NCBI RefSeq assembly: GCF_004664715.2
Contig: NC_051065.1
Coordinates: 152,980,826-153,044,825, forward strand
Reading direction: 5' to 3'
Origin: Peromyscus leucopus
Lineage: Eukaryota; Chordata; Mammalia; Rodentia; Cricetidae
DNA length: 64,000 bases
In this document: positions 21,000-32,747 of the stretch, piece after piece
Layout: each line of letters starts with the position of its first letter
Position numbering within the stretch: the first letter of the stretch is position 1
Notes under the pieces: model-generated
What the model saw: the letters and a program-made list of their open reading frames with translations, nothing else
What the model was told of the DNA's origin: nothing
The model's database searches: none
Made by a program: the position numbers and the translations under genes

Positions 21000-22604
21000 A
21001 AATCTCTTAAATTAGGGTCTTGTGTAAATAACCCAGGGTGAAGGTAAGGGGCTGAGGATTTAATTGTTAGTGGTTCTTTTCTCTATCTGTGAGTGAGATG
21101 AGCTAATGTTTATCTATGGGCAGTTTTGTCCTTGGAAAAAGGTATCTTTGCTGAAATACTTTTGTCTGGAGACTGGCCCTGGCCAGATGTATGTTAATGA
21201 AAGATAAACACAGCTGGGGACAACTGTCCAATTACCCAGTTACCCAAATGTATAGGGAAAGTTGTGCCCAAGATTGAGATGCAATCGTGAGATTACATGT
21301 ACACGTAACATGGAGATGCACGGTAAATGCGGAGACTCATAGCTGTTATTGCACAAGAAGTTTACAACAAGAGACAGCCAGTTCATTCAAAAGGCAGTAA
21401 TCCCATAACACCTTGTATGATGGTTTCCTCTAACAGAACCCTTGGTTCTGATAGGTTGACCTTCTGAACTCTATTGTCACTGTTGTATACTCTCATGGAC
21501 TTTCACTACCAGTGGCTCTCAATACCTATCAATATCACCCTTAAATCTCATTTTCCACCAGCCTTGTACAAGTTATTCAGACCTTCTGTGACAACTTTAA
21601 ACTTTTATGGCTTTGCCTTCATCTTCTGTTTTAATTGCCTAGGATAAAATCCACCCTTATCTAAAATATTTTTTCTTTTTAACTCTTTCCAACAAAAATA
21701 TAAAACAAGACTTCATACTTGAAGCTTTCTCAACAACTCTCTTGCTCTCTCTCCCCTACTTACCACTTATTTCATTTCCCTAAACAAGAGTTTAACCCCA
21801 ATTATTATTCCTGGCACATCACAGTAAATATGATCTTCTATACATATACTTATGACTCCAGAAAAATCTGTCCATTGGACTTAAAGTTTACATTTTAGCC
21901 ACAATTTGGCACATTACCAATGACCTTGAGCGGGCAATACTCATTGTAAGCAAGAAAAGAAAGAAAATACACACAGAGCCAAAGATCTTTACATGTTAAC
22001 TATGTAATTGCAGTTCCAGAGGACAAGGCACATTTTTTTTTTCTTACTCAGCTAGGATAGAGGGGAGCATGCAGCCTCAAGGTCTATTAGGAAAATAATT
22101 TCTTTCCTTCCAGATCCATCTTCAGATTTTCTGCAACTTCCTCACTGTGACTTATCATCTGTTAGTTACAGAAACTTTAGCATCCCTTGTCCCAAGGGCT
22201 CTTGTGCCTAACCCCAGGCACTTTCTCCTCTGATCCCCAGCCTCTCCTGGGACCCAGAGGCCTTCATCTTCCCCTTCGGTACCTTAACAGCTTTGTTCTT
22301 ATTCTGGGATCCCACCCTGATTCTCTAATCTCCCTCATGATCAAGCTTCAAAGACCCTGCCTGTGGCCTGGATAGACCTCTTTATTACCCCACACAGGTT
22401 GTTGGTTGGGGAATTTTTCATTTGCTGCCATATCACCCAGTACAGGGTCTCTTTCCCAAGATGTTCTCTTTCCCAAGCAGCCATTGCAAGCCTTCTTGCT
22501 AGCAGAAATAAAGACACTAGAAGATGGGAAGAGCTTCCATGCTGTGCGTTAAATAGAACATACTTTGTGAAAGTGGATATTTTTGCAAAATCAATCTAAA
22601 CACC
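21000..22604. other. unclassified non-coding stretch
   Basis: 1.6 kb without a confident SINE or ORF. It probably includes old repeats. ORFs such as 22187-22375 and 22363-22599 have no recognisable domain. Confidence 0.3.
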
Positions 22605-22857
22605 ATTCACCAAAAATCCAGTGACAATCTTCACAGAAATAGAAAAACAACCTTAAAATTCACTTAGAAGCACAGAAGATCTCGGGGGGATAAAGCAGTC
22701 CTCAGCTAAGCAAAACAAGGCAGGAGGCATTGCCATACCTGCTTTCAAGTGGTAGTACTCAGTCATAGAAGTACTCAGTCATAGAGATCAGATCAACCTG
22801 ACCCGGGCACTAGAACTAAGATGCGATGGCAGACTGGAAGACCCAGGTGTAGACCCC

Positions 22858-23253
22858 TGTAGCTAGAGTTTTCTCCAGTCCTGCCTGGCCCACGGTCAGG
22901 ACAAATCTCTCTCACCTGCCAGTCCTGCAGCTGCTCAAACCCAACTGAGTAAACACACAGAGACTTATATTACTTATAAACTGTATGGCCGTGATAGGCT
23001 TCTTGTTAACTGTTCTTATATCTTAAATCAACCCATTTCTATTAATCTATAAATTGCCATGTGGCTCATGGCTTGCCAGTATCTTACCATCTTATCATGG
23101 CGGTGGCTGGCAGTGTCTCACTGCCCCAGCCTTCTATTTCCCAGAATTCTCCTCTCTCTGTCCCGCCTATACTTCCTACCTGGCTACTGGCCAATCAGTG
23201 TTTTATTTATTACCCAATCAGAGCAACACATTTAACATACAGAACACCCCACA
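22858..23253 (-). mobile_element. solo LTR, 396 bp, with target duplication
   Basis: Starts TGTAGCTAG and ends CACCCCACA (TG...CA). Flanks are GTAGACCCC (22849-22857) and GCAGACCCC (23254-23262), one mismatch. The 3' half has CCAAT-type motifs and 'tgttttatttattacc' (AATAAA on the minus strand). A widespread repeat in cricetid DNA by my recollection; family name not assigned. Confidence 0.75.
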
Positions 23254-23382
23254 GCAGACCCCTGCAGTTTATAGCCTTCTGATTTTGACAAAGATGCCAA
23301 AATTACATACTGGAGAAAAGACAGCTCTTTAAACAAATGGTGTTGTGAAAACTGGATAGTTACATGTAAAAGAATGTTATCT

Positions 23383-23725
23383 GGGGCCAGGGGTGGTGGT
23401 GCAGGCTTTTTTTTTTTTTTTTTTTTTTTTGGTTTTTTGAGATAGGGTTTCTCTGTGTAGCTTTGTGCCTTTCCTGGAACTCACTTGGTAGCCCAGGCTG
23501 GCCTCAAACTCACAGAAATCCACCTGGCTCTGCCTCCCAAGTGCTGGGATTAAAGATGTGCGCCACCACTGCCCGGGTATAGGCTTTTAATCCCAGCATT
23601 TGGGAGGTAGAGGCAGGCAAATCTCTGAGTTAGAGGCCAGCTTGGTCTAAAGATCGACTTGCAGAATAACCAAGGTTACACAGAGAAACCTTGTCTCAAA
23701 AAGGAAAAAAAAAAAAAAAAAAAAA
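23383..23725 (+). mobile_element. B1 SINE (+) interrupted by an opposite B1
   Basis: 'gccaggggtggtggtgcaggc' resumes after the insert as 'ataggcttttaatcccagc' and ends in poly-A. Confidence 0.88.
23405..23577 (-). mobile_element. B1 SINE nested in a B1, inverted
   Basis: Poly-T and reverse B1 ending GCCACCACTGCCCGG, located inside the plus-strand B1 with AGGCTTTT-like flanks. Confidence 0.92.
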
Positions 23726-23794
23726 AGAATGAAACCTGGTGTTTAGATCCCATCTTCACAAAAATCAATTCTGAAAGGATCAAAGATTTTTTTT

Positions 23795-23966
23795 ACTCTT
23801 TTTTTTTTTAAATTTTATTTAGTGTACATTGGTGTGAGCATGTCAGATCCCCCAGAACTGGAGTTAAAGACAGTTGTGAGCTGCCATGTGGTTGCTGGGA
23901 ATTGAACCGGTTTTCTCTGGAAGAGCAGCCAGTGTCTTTATCCACTGAGCCATCTCTCCAGCCCTA
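23795..23966 (-). mobile_element. B2 SINE
   Basis: Reverse B2 with 'gctgccatgtggttgctggg' and GAGCCATCTCTCCAGCCC. Confidence 0.92.
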
Positions 23967-24411
23967 AGGATCAAAGATTTTAATGTAAGAATTGAAATTC
24001 TAAAACTGCTAGAGGAAAAATACCTCAAGATTTAGGTATAGGTAAGGACTTTCCAAATAGGACTCTAGTCACTCAGAAGATAAGGCTGACAGTCAACAAA
24101 TACATGAAATTGAAAAGGTTTTATACAACAAAGAGTTAACTGAGGAAAGAGGTACCCAAAGGAGAGGGAGAAAATCTTTGCCAGCTATACACATGACAGA
24201 GGATTAATATGTAGAATGTACAAAGAACCAAACAGCTAAATGCCAAGAGATCAAACAATGCAGTAAAAAACTGGCTAGGGCATTCCTGTTGGTTGCCCAC
24301 CAAAACAAAAGACTAAGACTCTGCTCCTGAAGACAGCACGCCACAACTGCTGTTGTTCTGCCGAATGGATATGATACGGCATTAAATTACCTTCCAAATA
24401 ACTATGTTTAT

Positions 24412-24750
24412 GTTAATCCCACCGGTTGAGAATAAGGCCACTACCACAATTTAAAGCCAAATTTGAAGCAAGCTTTAATTAAATACTGGCCAGGAGGATG
24501 GGCTCTGGCCAGGTCCATCTCTGGGTTCCTGGGAAAATGGCAATGAATCATACCTTGCAGAGACTTAATGTGGACGTAACTCCATAAGGCCACCACATTT
24601 CCTATCAGGTCCAGTCAAGGGCAAGCATACACCTAGACGTATTTCCTGCCAACATCTAATTATGGCAAGTGTATATCCTGACATACTTCCTGCCCAAGTA
24701 CTCCACATATGATTAAGCTATAAATATGTGAGTGTGTGTGTGTACTCATT
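24412..24750. repeat. LTR-like repeat, copy 2
   Basis: Same element as 18742-18905, extending further right ('ggcaagcatacacctagacg', 'cctgacatacttcctgccc'). Confidence 0.55.
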
Positions 24751-26322
24751 CTATAAGTTCTCTTACTCCAGAGAACCCTGACCAATATAGCCCATAACTA
24801 GCCAATGTGATGAGAACAAGTGACAGTTGAATACTCATCTATAAACCGTACATCTGTTTCAACACCCCACCCCCAAAGCTAAGGACACACCATGGAAGAA
24901 GGAATGGAAAAGCTGTGGTTCCTTGCCAGAATTAGATGGCATGATCCTATTGTAAATATTACACACTTTGGATATAGGACATAGAAATAAAGCTGGAACC
25001 AGTCTGGAAGCTTCCTCCCTGCTGGTGAGTGTTCACAATGTCAGAGGTGTTGTGCAGGCTGCTGTCTGAGAATAGTCATCCATGGCTTTACCTACTTGTA
25101 CATCCAACATGCTATGATACAAACCTCTCAGTCAGGATGTGCCCACTGATGCAGTAATGGCATGACTGCTGTGTGGGCAACCAACTGTTTTCTGTTTGGA
25201 TCTGAGGCCTGCTCCATGGAAAGGAATACATGCCTGGGATGGGAATCTGGGTCAAGAGCTTATGGGTGGTGAACTCACAGGCCGTGGTGGGGACTGGGGG
25301 AGTTTACTGCTGATGTTTTGCTAAACAGACGTGTGGTCAAACTACCTTCTAAGTATGTGTGTTTATTTTATACCCGTAGCCTAGTGTTGCTGTCAGTATT
25401 GATCAGGGAAGCTTCTCATTGTAGAGGGTAATGGTTTATGCAGAGACTCATAACTTTTCAAAATGTCAGGAATAAGTGATTGCTCAGTCCTCAGGCCTGA
25501 ACAGGTCATCTACGATACCCCCTCCAAGGCTCATGGGACACCACAGGCGAGGTTGTGGAAAGAGTGTAAGAGCCAGAGGATGCTGGGGAATGCTGTGAGA
25601 TGCTATCTTCTGGATGTGATGTGGCCATTACAGTTACAAACACAGAAATGGTGGATGTGTGTAAAACCTGCTTAAAATGAAGACAGGAAAGCAGAAGAGG
25701 GGCTGGTTGGGAGGGAGGGGGCAGCAAGAACACAAAATACACTAAATAAATAAATAAACGAACAAATAATGTTAAAAGACCATAGTTTTGACTGCAGAGC
25801 AAGTCTTACTAATATACGAAATCTAAACAATTTATTGTATTGTATCAGATCACAGTGCAATAAAACTAGAAATCAATAGAAGAGAAACCACAGGAACTAC
25901 ACAGATACTCAGAGGCTGAGCAGTATACTTTTTTATGACCAGTGAGTCATTGAAGAAATCTGGGAGGATGTCCCAAAGTTCCTGCCTCAGAGGAAAATGC
26001 AAGCACAGCTTACCAGAGCCATCGGGATACAGCTAAGTCACTCTAATAAGAAAATGTATGGCTGAGTGTTCTTACACTAAAGTGAGAGATAAATAAATAA
26101 CTAATCATGTACTTCAAGGTATTAAAAAAACAACAAACTCCCACATACTAAAGATCAGGGCAGAGAACAGTGAAATAGTAAAAGAATAATATATAGAATC
26201 AACAAACCAGAGTTTCTTCACTGAAAAAATAAACAAGGTTGACAAATTCCTAAACTATGCAAGTGAAAAGGGAGAAGGGTACAACTAATTCCAATGAAAT
26301 TCAAAGGAACGTTAGAAAAGAT

Positions 26323-26392
26323 GTTGTATATTTATAAAAAAACAAAACTGGAAAATTGTTGTATATTTATAAAAAAACAAAACTGGAAAATT
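26323..26392. repeat. exact tandem duplication of 35 bp
   Basis: Two identical units, 26323-26357 and 26358-26392, starting GTTGTATATTTATAAAAAAA. Confidence 0.97.
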
Positions 26393-26508
26393 TTAGAAGA
26401 AAAAAATTTCCAAACACATGACTTACCAAGAAGAGATCAAGAGGATATTAACACCTTAGACTAAAGGCCCATGGCAACCGAGAGGAAGCAGAAATCAAGT
26501 CTTCCTGA

Positions 26509-26700
26509 GGGGCTGGAGAGAGAGCTCAATCAGGAAAGTGCTTGCCACCCAAGAGGGAGGACCTGAGTTCTGATCTTCGGCATCCACATAAAAAGACCGA
26601 CGTGGTAGGCATGTACCTTTAGTCCCAGTGCTGGAGAGGCAAAGGAGGCTCTCAGAGATTTACTAGCCAGTGAGTGCAATCAAACCCCTGAACCCTAGGT
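26509..26700 (+). mobile_element. B4-type SINE
   Basis: 'ggggctggagagagagctc' head, 'gaggacctgagttctgatc', then B1-like 'ccagtgctggagaggcaaag'. Confidence 0.65.
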
Positions 26701-26922
26701 TCAGTGGGATATTCATTTGGATAAGGATGGGGAAAGCAATTTGGGAACATGCCCAATACTGACCTCCACGTGCCCCTGTGTCATCTACCAGTTTATTACA
26801 AACTGAAACATTCCTTTCTGAAGTGGGTGGGGACTCAGGAACTCAGAAGGTTAACACAACACCATAGGTCTGAGAAGTGGAAACTTACAAGATTCTTGAA
26901 TTAAAAAAAAAAAAAAAAAAAA

Positions 26923-27075
26923 GCCGGGTGGTGGTGGTACACACCTTTAATCCCAGCACCCGGGAGGCAGAGGCAGGCGGATCTCTGTGAGTTTGAGGCT
27001 AGCCTGGTCTACAAAGGGAGTTCCAGGAAAGGAGCAAAGCTACACAGAGAAACTCTGTCTCGAAAAACAACAAAA
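26923..27075 (+). mobile_element. B1 SINE with target duplication
   Basis: B1 flanked by AAGATTCTTGAA on both sides (left about 26889-26900; right just after the tail). An A20 run sits, oddly, in front of the B1 5' end. Confidence 0.92.
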
Positions 27076-27366
27076 GATTCTTGAAGCTGCCTCACTCTTT
27101 ATAGGAGGAGACTCTGACCAGTGGGAAGAGCTCTGACCTGAAGAGCTGTTTGTAAGGGGTGCTGGCAGACCCAGCAATGTAGCCTTGGGTGCGTTATTAC
27201 CTGTGTTGTGGTGGGCTTTTCAGTGATGCAGCTGTGAGCATCCCTGTTCTGTAAGAAACCCTTCACACATTCCGGTTAATAACTCCAATAAAGACTCAGT
27301 GGTTTTCCAACTGAGACTTCAGTGCCATCATTATTTTGGTTTGTCATGAGTTCCCTCTCTGGATGA
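27076..27366. other. unclassified, AATAAA-containing
   Basis: Contains CTCCAATAAAGACTCAG near 27285, as at the 3' end of an LTR R region or a processed transcript. No ORF or ends could be assigned. Confidence 0.25.
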
Positions 27367-27404
27367 GTGTGTGTGTGTGTGTGTGTCTGTCTGTCTGTCT
27401 GTCT
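27367..27404. repeat. (GT)n(CTGT)n microsatellite
   Basis: GT repeats followed by five CTGT units. Confidence 0.95.
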
Positions 27405-27673
27405 GAAAAAGTCACAGAGCACTATGTATACACAAGTGCACAACCATGTAACAAAAATAAATACCACAAAAAATTTCAGTGATCTGCAAATTATTCCATG
27501 TAATAGAAAAAGAAGGAAAACTACCAAGCTTATTGTACAAAGTAATGCTTAAGCAGTAACAAAACTATACAAGGATAAAAACAAACAAACTAAAAAACCC
27601 CAAACAAACAAACAAAAAAGGAAAACTACAGATTACTTTCTCTGATGAACATAGATACAAAAATTCTCAATTA

Positions 27674-27820
27674 GCCGGGCGGTGGTGGCGCACGCCTTTA
27701 GTCCCAGCACTTGGGAGGCAGAGCCAGGCGGATCTCTGTGAGTTCGAGGCCAGCCTGGGCTACCAAGTGAGTTCCAGGAAAAGGCGCAAAGCTACACAGA
27801 GAAACCCTGTCTCGAAAAAC

Positions 27821-27845
<25 letters not shown>
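27674..27845 (+). mobile_element. B1 SINE with target duplication
   Basis: Flanked by AAAATTCTCAATTA on both sides (left about 27660-27673, right starting near 27847) inside old L1 sequence. It has a long poly-A. Confidence 0.95.
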
Positions 27846-27853
<8 letters not shown>

Positions 27854-28853
27854 CTCAATTAAATTCTTGCAAACTGAATGCATAAAAAGCCATTTATAAA
27901 GTTCAATATCCCTTCAGGACAAAGGCCCTGAAGATGCTAGAAATAAAAGGAACATATCTTAATAAAGTCACCTATAGTCAACATTATACTAAATGGGGGG
28001 AGACTGAAAGCATTTCTTCTGTAATCAGGAGGGACACAGGGGTGTCTATTTTCCACTGGCTTATTCAATATAGTACTTAAAGTTTAGATAAAGCAAGTTG
28101 GCAGGAGAAGGGTAAAGAAGGTATACAATATGAAGAAGTACCCTGCTTGGAGATGACAGGGCCTTAAATAGCTCATCAGAAAATTCCTAGTATTGATAAA
28201 CACTTTCAATGAGTAGTTGAATATAGAATCAACATAAAGTATCAATAGCTTTTCTATATACCAATAATGAACTTGCTGGGAAACAGATCAGGGGAAAGTC
28301 CAATTCATAACAGCTTCAAAAAAATACCAGGATAAAACCTAGCTGAGCAGAGAAAAGGTTTCAACAATAAAAACTCAAAGATACTGAAGAAAAATGAGAT
28401 GATGGGAAGATCTATCATGCTGCTCATGGACTGGCAGAATTAATATTGTGAAAACATCTACATTATAAAAAATGGTCTAGAAATTCAACACAATCACCAT
28501 AAGGAAATCTGATGACATTTTCCACAGCACTAAAACATTTGGCTCCCACTGATCCTTTGGCCCTCTGACCACAGGACAAGTAGCTGAGTACCCCAGCCTC
28601 TCCTTCTCCCACAAATCAGAACCAGTTGTCTCCACAATGAAACTTAAACACTCAGCACTTATCCAAGACTGATAAGCAGGGGAACACCAAGCACTGATGT
28701 AAACATCCTTTCAGTATAAAAATGCCCAAGCACTGACATAAATACCCTTCCAGTATAAGAGTGTCAGAAGTGTATTACAAAAGGTAGGAACTCATTGTGA
28801 CCCACTCATAACTGAAATTTTAAAAAAAAATCTTTAAAAGTTAGGTCAGAAAC

Positions 28854-29165
28854 TGTAGCAGGACAGGCCCATAGGGTCAAGGGAATTGGCTCAGACCAGT
28901 TGCCAAGGTGTGTGCATAATGTACTCCCTTATGAGCCAACCTGGAGTCTGCCTGAGGGCCTAGCAATAGTCATTGTCAGAGTTCCTGATCTTGCCCAGCC
29001 AATGAGGGTCGACCACACAGACTGGGAACTGGGAGGAGGGTATATAAGGCCTTCCCTGTTACTGAATAAATGCGTTTGTTATTTGCCTTCAATGGACTCT
29101 GATGTCTGTGCCTTCTCACCCCCTCCCCCGAGGGAGCCCTTAGAATCCAAGCAACAAGAAACCAC
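28854..29165 (+). mobile_element. probable solo LTR
   Basis: Starts TGTAGCAGGACAGG. A TATA box (GGTATATAAGGCC, about 29038-29051) precedes AATAAA (29065-29070) by about 25 bp, then a T-rich U5-like segment. No internal genes. The end is approximate. Confidence 0.55.
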
Positions 29166-29269
29166 ACATTTACTACTGATGTTGGATTTTGTGGTCTACT
29201 GTGGCATTGCACCTTGAATAGGAAGTCCAATAATCAGGAACCTACCATGGAAAAAGATGTGCTCTCTCT

Positions 29270-29432
29270 CTCTTTTTTTTTTTTTGGTTTTTCGAGACAG
29301 GATTTCTTTGTGTAGCTTTGCGCCTTTCCTGGAACTCACTTGGTAGACCAGGCTGGCCTCGAACTCACAGAGATCTGCCTGGCTCTGCCTCCCGAGTGCT
29401 GAGATTAAAGGCGTGCGCCACCACCGCCCGGT
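29270..29432 (-). mobile_element. B1 SINE with exact 14-bp target duplication
   Basis: Reverse B1 flanked by GATGTGCTCTCTCT at 29256-29269 and 29433-29446. Confidence 0.96.
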
Positions 29433-29446
29433 GATGTGCTCTCTCT

Positions 29447-29745
29447 TGATACCCTAAGTTATGGGCAGGGAATTCTAGAAATTACACAGCTGGCGAACCA
29501 GATGGGTACTGGGCATATTTAGAGATTGTGGTCCCTTCTGTCCCTTCTCTTTGCCCACTTACAGTTTTGGGAGGTGTCAGACAGGTGCTGATAGTGTTGG
29601 TTTCTACCAAGATTCCCGATGATGCAGACGTCCTGAACAGTATCTGTAGATCCATTATGGAAGATGTACGTGCTTTTCTCCAACGGATGTTTCTGACACT
29701 GTGGCACACATTCCGTAAGTGTAATGGGTTCAGTGACCTGATTAT
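29447..29745. other. unclassified
   Basis: Contains an 85-codon ORF (29528-29785) that runs into an ID element. No domain, so not called as a gene. Confidence 0.3.
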
Positions 29746-29756
29746 TGATAGTCTTT

Positions 29757-29852
29757 TTTTTTTTTTTTTTTTAAACTGGAGCTGAGGACCAAACCCAGGG
29801 CCTTGTGCTTGCTAGGCAAGTGCTCTACCACTGAGCTAAATCCCCAACCCGA
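29757..29852 (-). mobile_element. ID element with target duplication
   Basis: Reverse ID (GGGCCTTGTGCTTGCTAGGC, CTGAGCTAAATCCCCAACCC) flanked by TGATAGTCTTT at 29746-29756 and 29857-29867. Confidence 0.93.
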
Positions 29853-30201
29853 TAACTGATAGTCTTTGCCAATGTAATTAGCTATGAGGCCAGACTGGAG
29901 TAAGATAGGTCCTTAACCCAACAGGCCTGGTGTTATGTAAGATGAGACAAAGAGACACATAGGGATGCCGTGAGACCATACAAGTAGAAATGAAATCCTG
30001 TAGCTGGTTAAGAAACCAAGAATTCCTAGCAACCAACAGGAGTTGAAGGTTTCTATTCTATATGCTTCAGAGAGACCATCGCCTGGAAGATACCCTGATT
30101 TCAGATTTCTAGCTTCCCAAACTATCAGATAACATATTACTCTTGTTGCAACTCACTCAGTTCTAGTACTTTGTTTCAGCATCCATAGAAAATGAATATT
30201 C

Positions 30202-30369
30202 GCCGGGTGGTGGTGCATGCCTTTAATTCCAGCACTTGGGAGGCAGAGGCAGGCGGATCTCTATGAGTTCGAGGCCAGCCTGGGCTACAGAGTGAGTTCT
30301 AGGAAAGGTGCAAAGCTACACAGAGAAACCCTGTCTTGAAACCCCTCTCCGCCCCCCCCCCAAATAAAA
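30202..30369 (+). mobile_element. B1 SINE, first of two at one target
   Basis: Flanked by AGAAAATGAATATTC at 30187-30201 and 30370-30384. Tail contains CCCCCCCCC. Confidence 0.95.
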
Positions 30370-30384
30370 AGAAAATGAATATTC

Positions 30385-30564
30385 TATCTGGGCATAGTTA
30401 TACACACCTTTAATCCCAGCACTCAGAAGCAGAGGCAGGTAGATTTCTGTGAGTTTGAGGCCAGCCTGGTCTACATAGTATGTTCCGGGATAGCTAGGGC
30501 TACTTAGTGAGACCATGTCTGGAAACAAACAAACAAACAAACAAACAAACAAACAAACAAACAA
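30385..30564 (+). mobile_element. B1 SINE, second at the same target, (AAAC)n tail
   Basis: Flanked by AGAAAATGAATATTC (30370-30384) and AGAAAATGAATAGTC (30565-30579, one mismatch). The tail has about ten AAAC units. Confidence 0.93.
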
Positions 30565-30837
30565 AGAAAATGAATAGTCTAGGGTTGGTGCCAATGAGTC
30601 ATCATCCCCTTGTATCATCTACCTTTGAGTGTGGATAGACCCCGAGACCTGCTTCCCACTGGTATACCATGGTAAATGTGAAGCAATGTCACTGCTATAA
30701 CATTATCATAGGCCTGTGCATTTAGCAACTGCAAGGACAGCTTTTCTTTGTTCAAGAAAATGGTGACATGGTGTCAGAAAACTTGTGCAGGCTCCTTAGA
30801 CTAAATTCAATAGCCAGTAAGAAGCTGGAGTTCTCAG

Positions 30838-30901
30838 GGTTGGGGATTTAGCTCAGTGGTAGAGCGCTTTTGATCCTCAGCTCAAAAAAAAAAAAAAAAA
30901 A
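30838..30901 (+). mobile_element. ID element, internally deleted
   Basis: GGGTTGGGGATTTAGCTCAG then a jump to GATCCTCAGCTC and poly-A. The middle of the tRNA-like part is missing. Confidence 0.88.
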
Positions 30902-31135
30902 ATGAAGCTGGAGTTCTCAACTCAACTATAAGGAAGTACATTCTGCCACCCCCGATGTGTTTAGGAGGGGATCCAGATAAGAACATGGCTTGGCAGACAC
31001 TACAAGTCAGATTCACCGAGTGTTAGCTTAGACTGTAGGCACCTACTATTTTCTTGGGATGTACATCAGCAGTGACTCATTATTGTGGCTGGAGGTCTGT
31101 TGTGGTCTGAATGCAAAATGCTCATAGGCTCACAT

Positions 31136-31294
31136 TTTTTTATTTTTTATTTTTTTGAGACAGGGTTTCTCTGTGTAGCCTTGGCTGTCCTGGAACTCAC
31201 TCTGTAGACCAGGCTGGCCTTGAACTCACAGAGATCTACCTGCCTCTGCTTCCCTAGTGCTGAGATTAAAAGGGTGTGCCACCATCACCCAGTG
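31136..31294 (-). mobile_element. B1 SINE
   Basis: Reverse B1: GAGACAGGGTTTCTCTGTGT to 'gtgccaccatcacccagtgg'. Confidence 0.9.
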
Positions 31295-31629
31295 GGCTCA
31301 CGTGGTTTAACACTTGGTCTTGTGTCGTCCCCGTTGTGTCCCATGTGGTATCATATCCCCACCCCCACCCCCGCCCCCGCATTGTCTGGCATTAGAAGGT
31401 AGAGCTTTGCTGGAGGATGCATGTCACCTGCAGTGTGCTCTGAGGTTCCATAGCTCAGCCTTATCTCCCCCTCTGGACTGGTGATCCATTGTGCAGAGCA
31501 GGCTTCATGTTCCTTTGGCCATACCTTCCTTGACATGGAACTGTAAACCAAAATACACTTGCTCCCCTAACTTGCTTTTGTCAGGGAATTTCATCATAGC
31601 AAGAGAAACAAAATTAAGAGGATTGATGC

Positions 31630-31818
31630 TGGGGCTGGAGAGATGACTCAGCAGTTAAGAGCACTGGCTGCTCTTCCAGAGGTCCTGAGTTCAATGCCCA
31701 GCACCCACATGGTGGCTCACAGCCATCTATAGTTGGATCTGATGCCCTTTTCTGGTCTGCAGGCATATATGCACATAGAGCACTCATATATAAAATTAAA
31801 AAAAAAAATCTTAAAAAA
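31630..31818 (+). mobile_element. B2 SINE
   Basis: GGGGCTGGAGAGATGACTCA, CATGGTGGCTCACAGCCATC and A-rich tail. Confidence 0.93.
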
Positions 31819-32644
31819 AACGAGGGTTGATGCTGTCTGTTGAGCTGAACCTATCAATTGGAGCATACATGGAGCTTATACATTACAGTGGCTTCTTCTT
31901 TTTTTTACATGGTAGCCGATTTCCCATAGCAAGTATTCCAAGAGAAGCAGGCAAACTTTGCCGACCTTGTAAGGGTTTTGGTGCCTATCACTGAAGCAAT
32001 GTGGCATCATTTCTGTCTTCTATTAACTTCTGTGGTTACCAGCCTGTGTAGACGGAGGTGACACAGACACTGACTTTTCAAGAATGAGTAACAAAGGACT
32101 TGTGTGCAGTGTGCTAACACTGCTCGGTTGTTACTGAGGTCTGCCCTACATGTGCAGGTCTTAACTGTGAATTCAGTGGATGGTAAGCACTATATGGACT
32201 CATGCACATACCACTTGAAGATGTTTCAAGTCACTACCAGCTCTTCTTGTTGTATGAAGAAATATGGGTGGAGGGGTCATATATTAGATATCTGTGCTCA
32301 GACTCTTTCAATGTAAGATTTTCTGATTTATCCATAATTCTGTACATGTTTTGTGGACATATTTTATTGCTGGGTTTAATTCCACTGCATAATATTCCAG
32401 TTTAATTTAAAGTTTTAGTGTGTGATTACAAATGGCCACTACAAATGGAAATGTTAGTCTTGTATACATCATCAAATGTTATCTAAGTATTTTTGAGAGT
32501 ACTCTCTCTCACTAATCAAATCCACAAAATTTGAATGCCCAAAGACCTTTGACATAATTTACCCCTGTAGATGATGATTGCTTTCATGAGCCTCTTGGGA
32601 TTAAGGAGGCTATGGTTTATAAGGTCTACTGCAAAGAACAGAAT
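31819..32644. other. unclassified
   Basis: No gene seen. ORFs of 67-70 codons at 32104-32405 lack domains. Confidence 0.3.
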
Positions 32645-32747
32645 GGTACTCGTGCTGGATGGCTGTATGTCAACCTGGCACAAGCTAAAGTCATTTGACA
32701 GGAGGGAATCTCAATACAGAAAATGCCTCGGTTAAGATAAGGTTGTA

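Larger units (their letters stand above)
22605..25770 (+). mobile_element. old L1 (ORF2 3' region and 3' UTR), riddled with insertions
   Basis: Segments 22605-22857, 23265-23382, 23727-23794 and 23967-24300 read as consecutive pieces of the 3' part of L1 ORF2 ('cagtgacaatcttcacagaaa', 'ttttgacaaagatgcc', 'aaaactggatagttacatg', 'gacagaggattaatatgtag'). The piece 24830-25770 looks like a rodent L1 3' UTR ending in AAATAAATAAATAAACG. Interruptions are a solo LTR, a B1-in-B1, a B2 and an LTR-like repeat. Treating all pieces as one L1 is inference from order and orientation. Confidence 0.6.
25790..28530 (+). mobile_element. old L1 ORF2 fragments with nested SINEs
   Basis: 25790-26480 resembles the EN/RT linker region ('cagatcacagtgcaataaaac', 'gtcattgaagaaatctgg'). 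27560-27674 and 27846-28530 resemble later RT sequence ('acattatactaaatggggg', 'tagatcaacataaagtatc' in outline). All reading frames are broken. The part 26700-27560 is not clearly L1. Confidence 0.5.
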
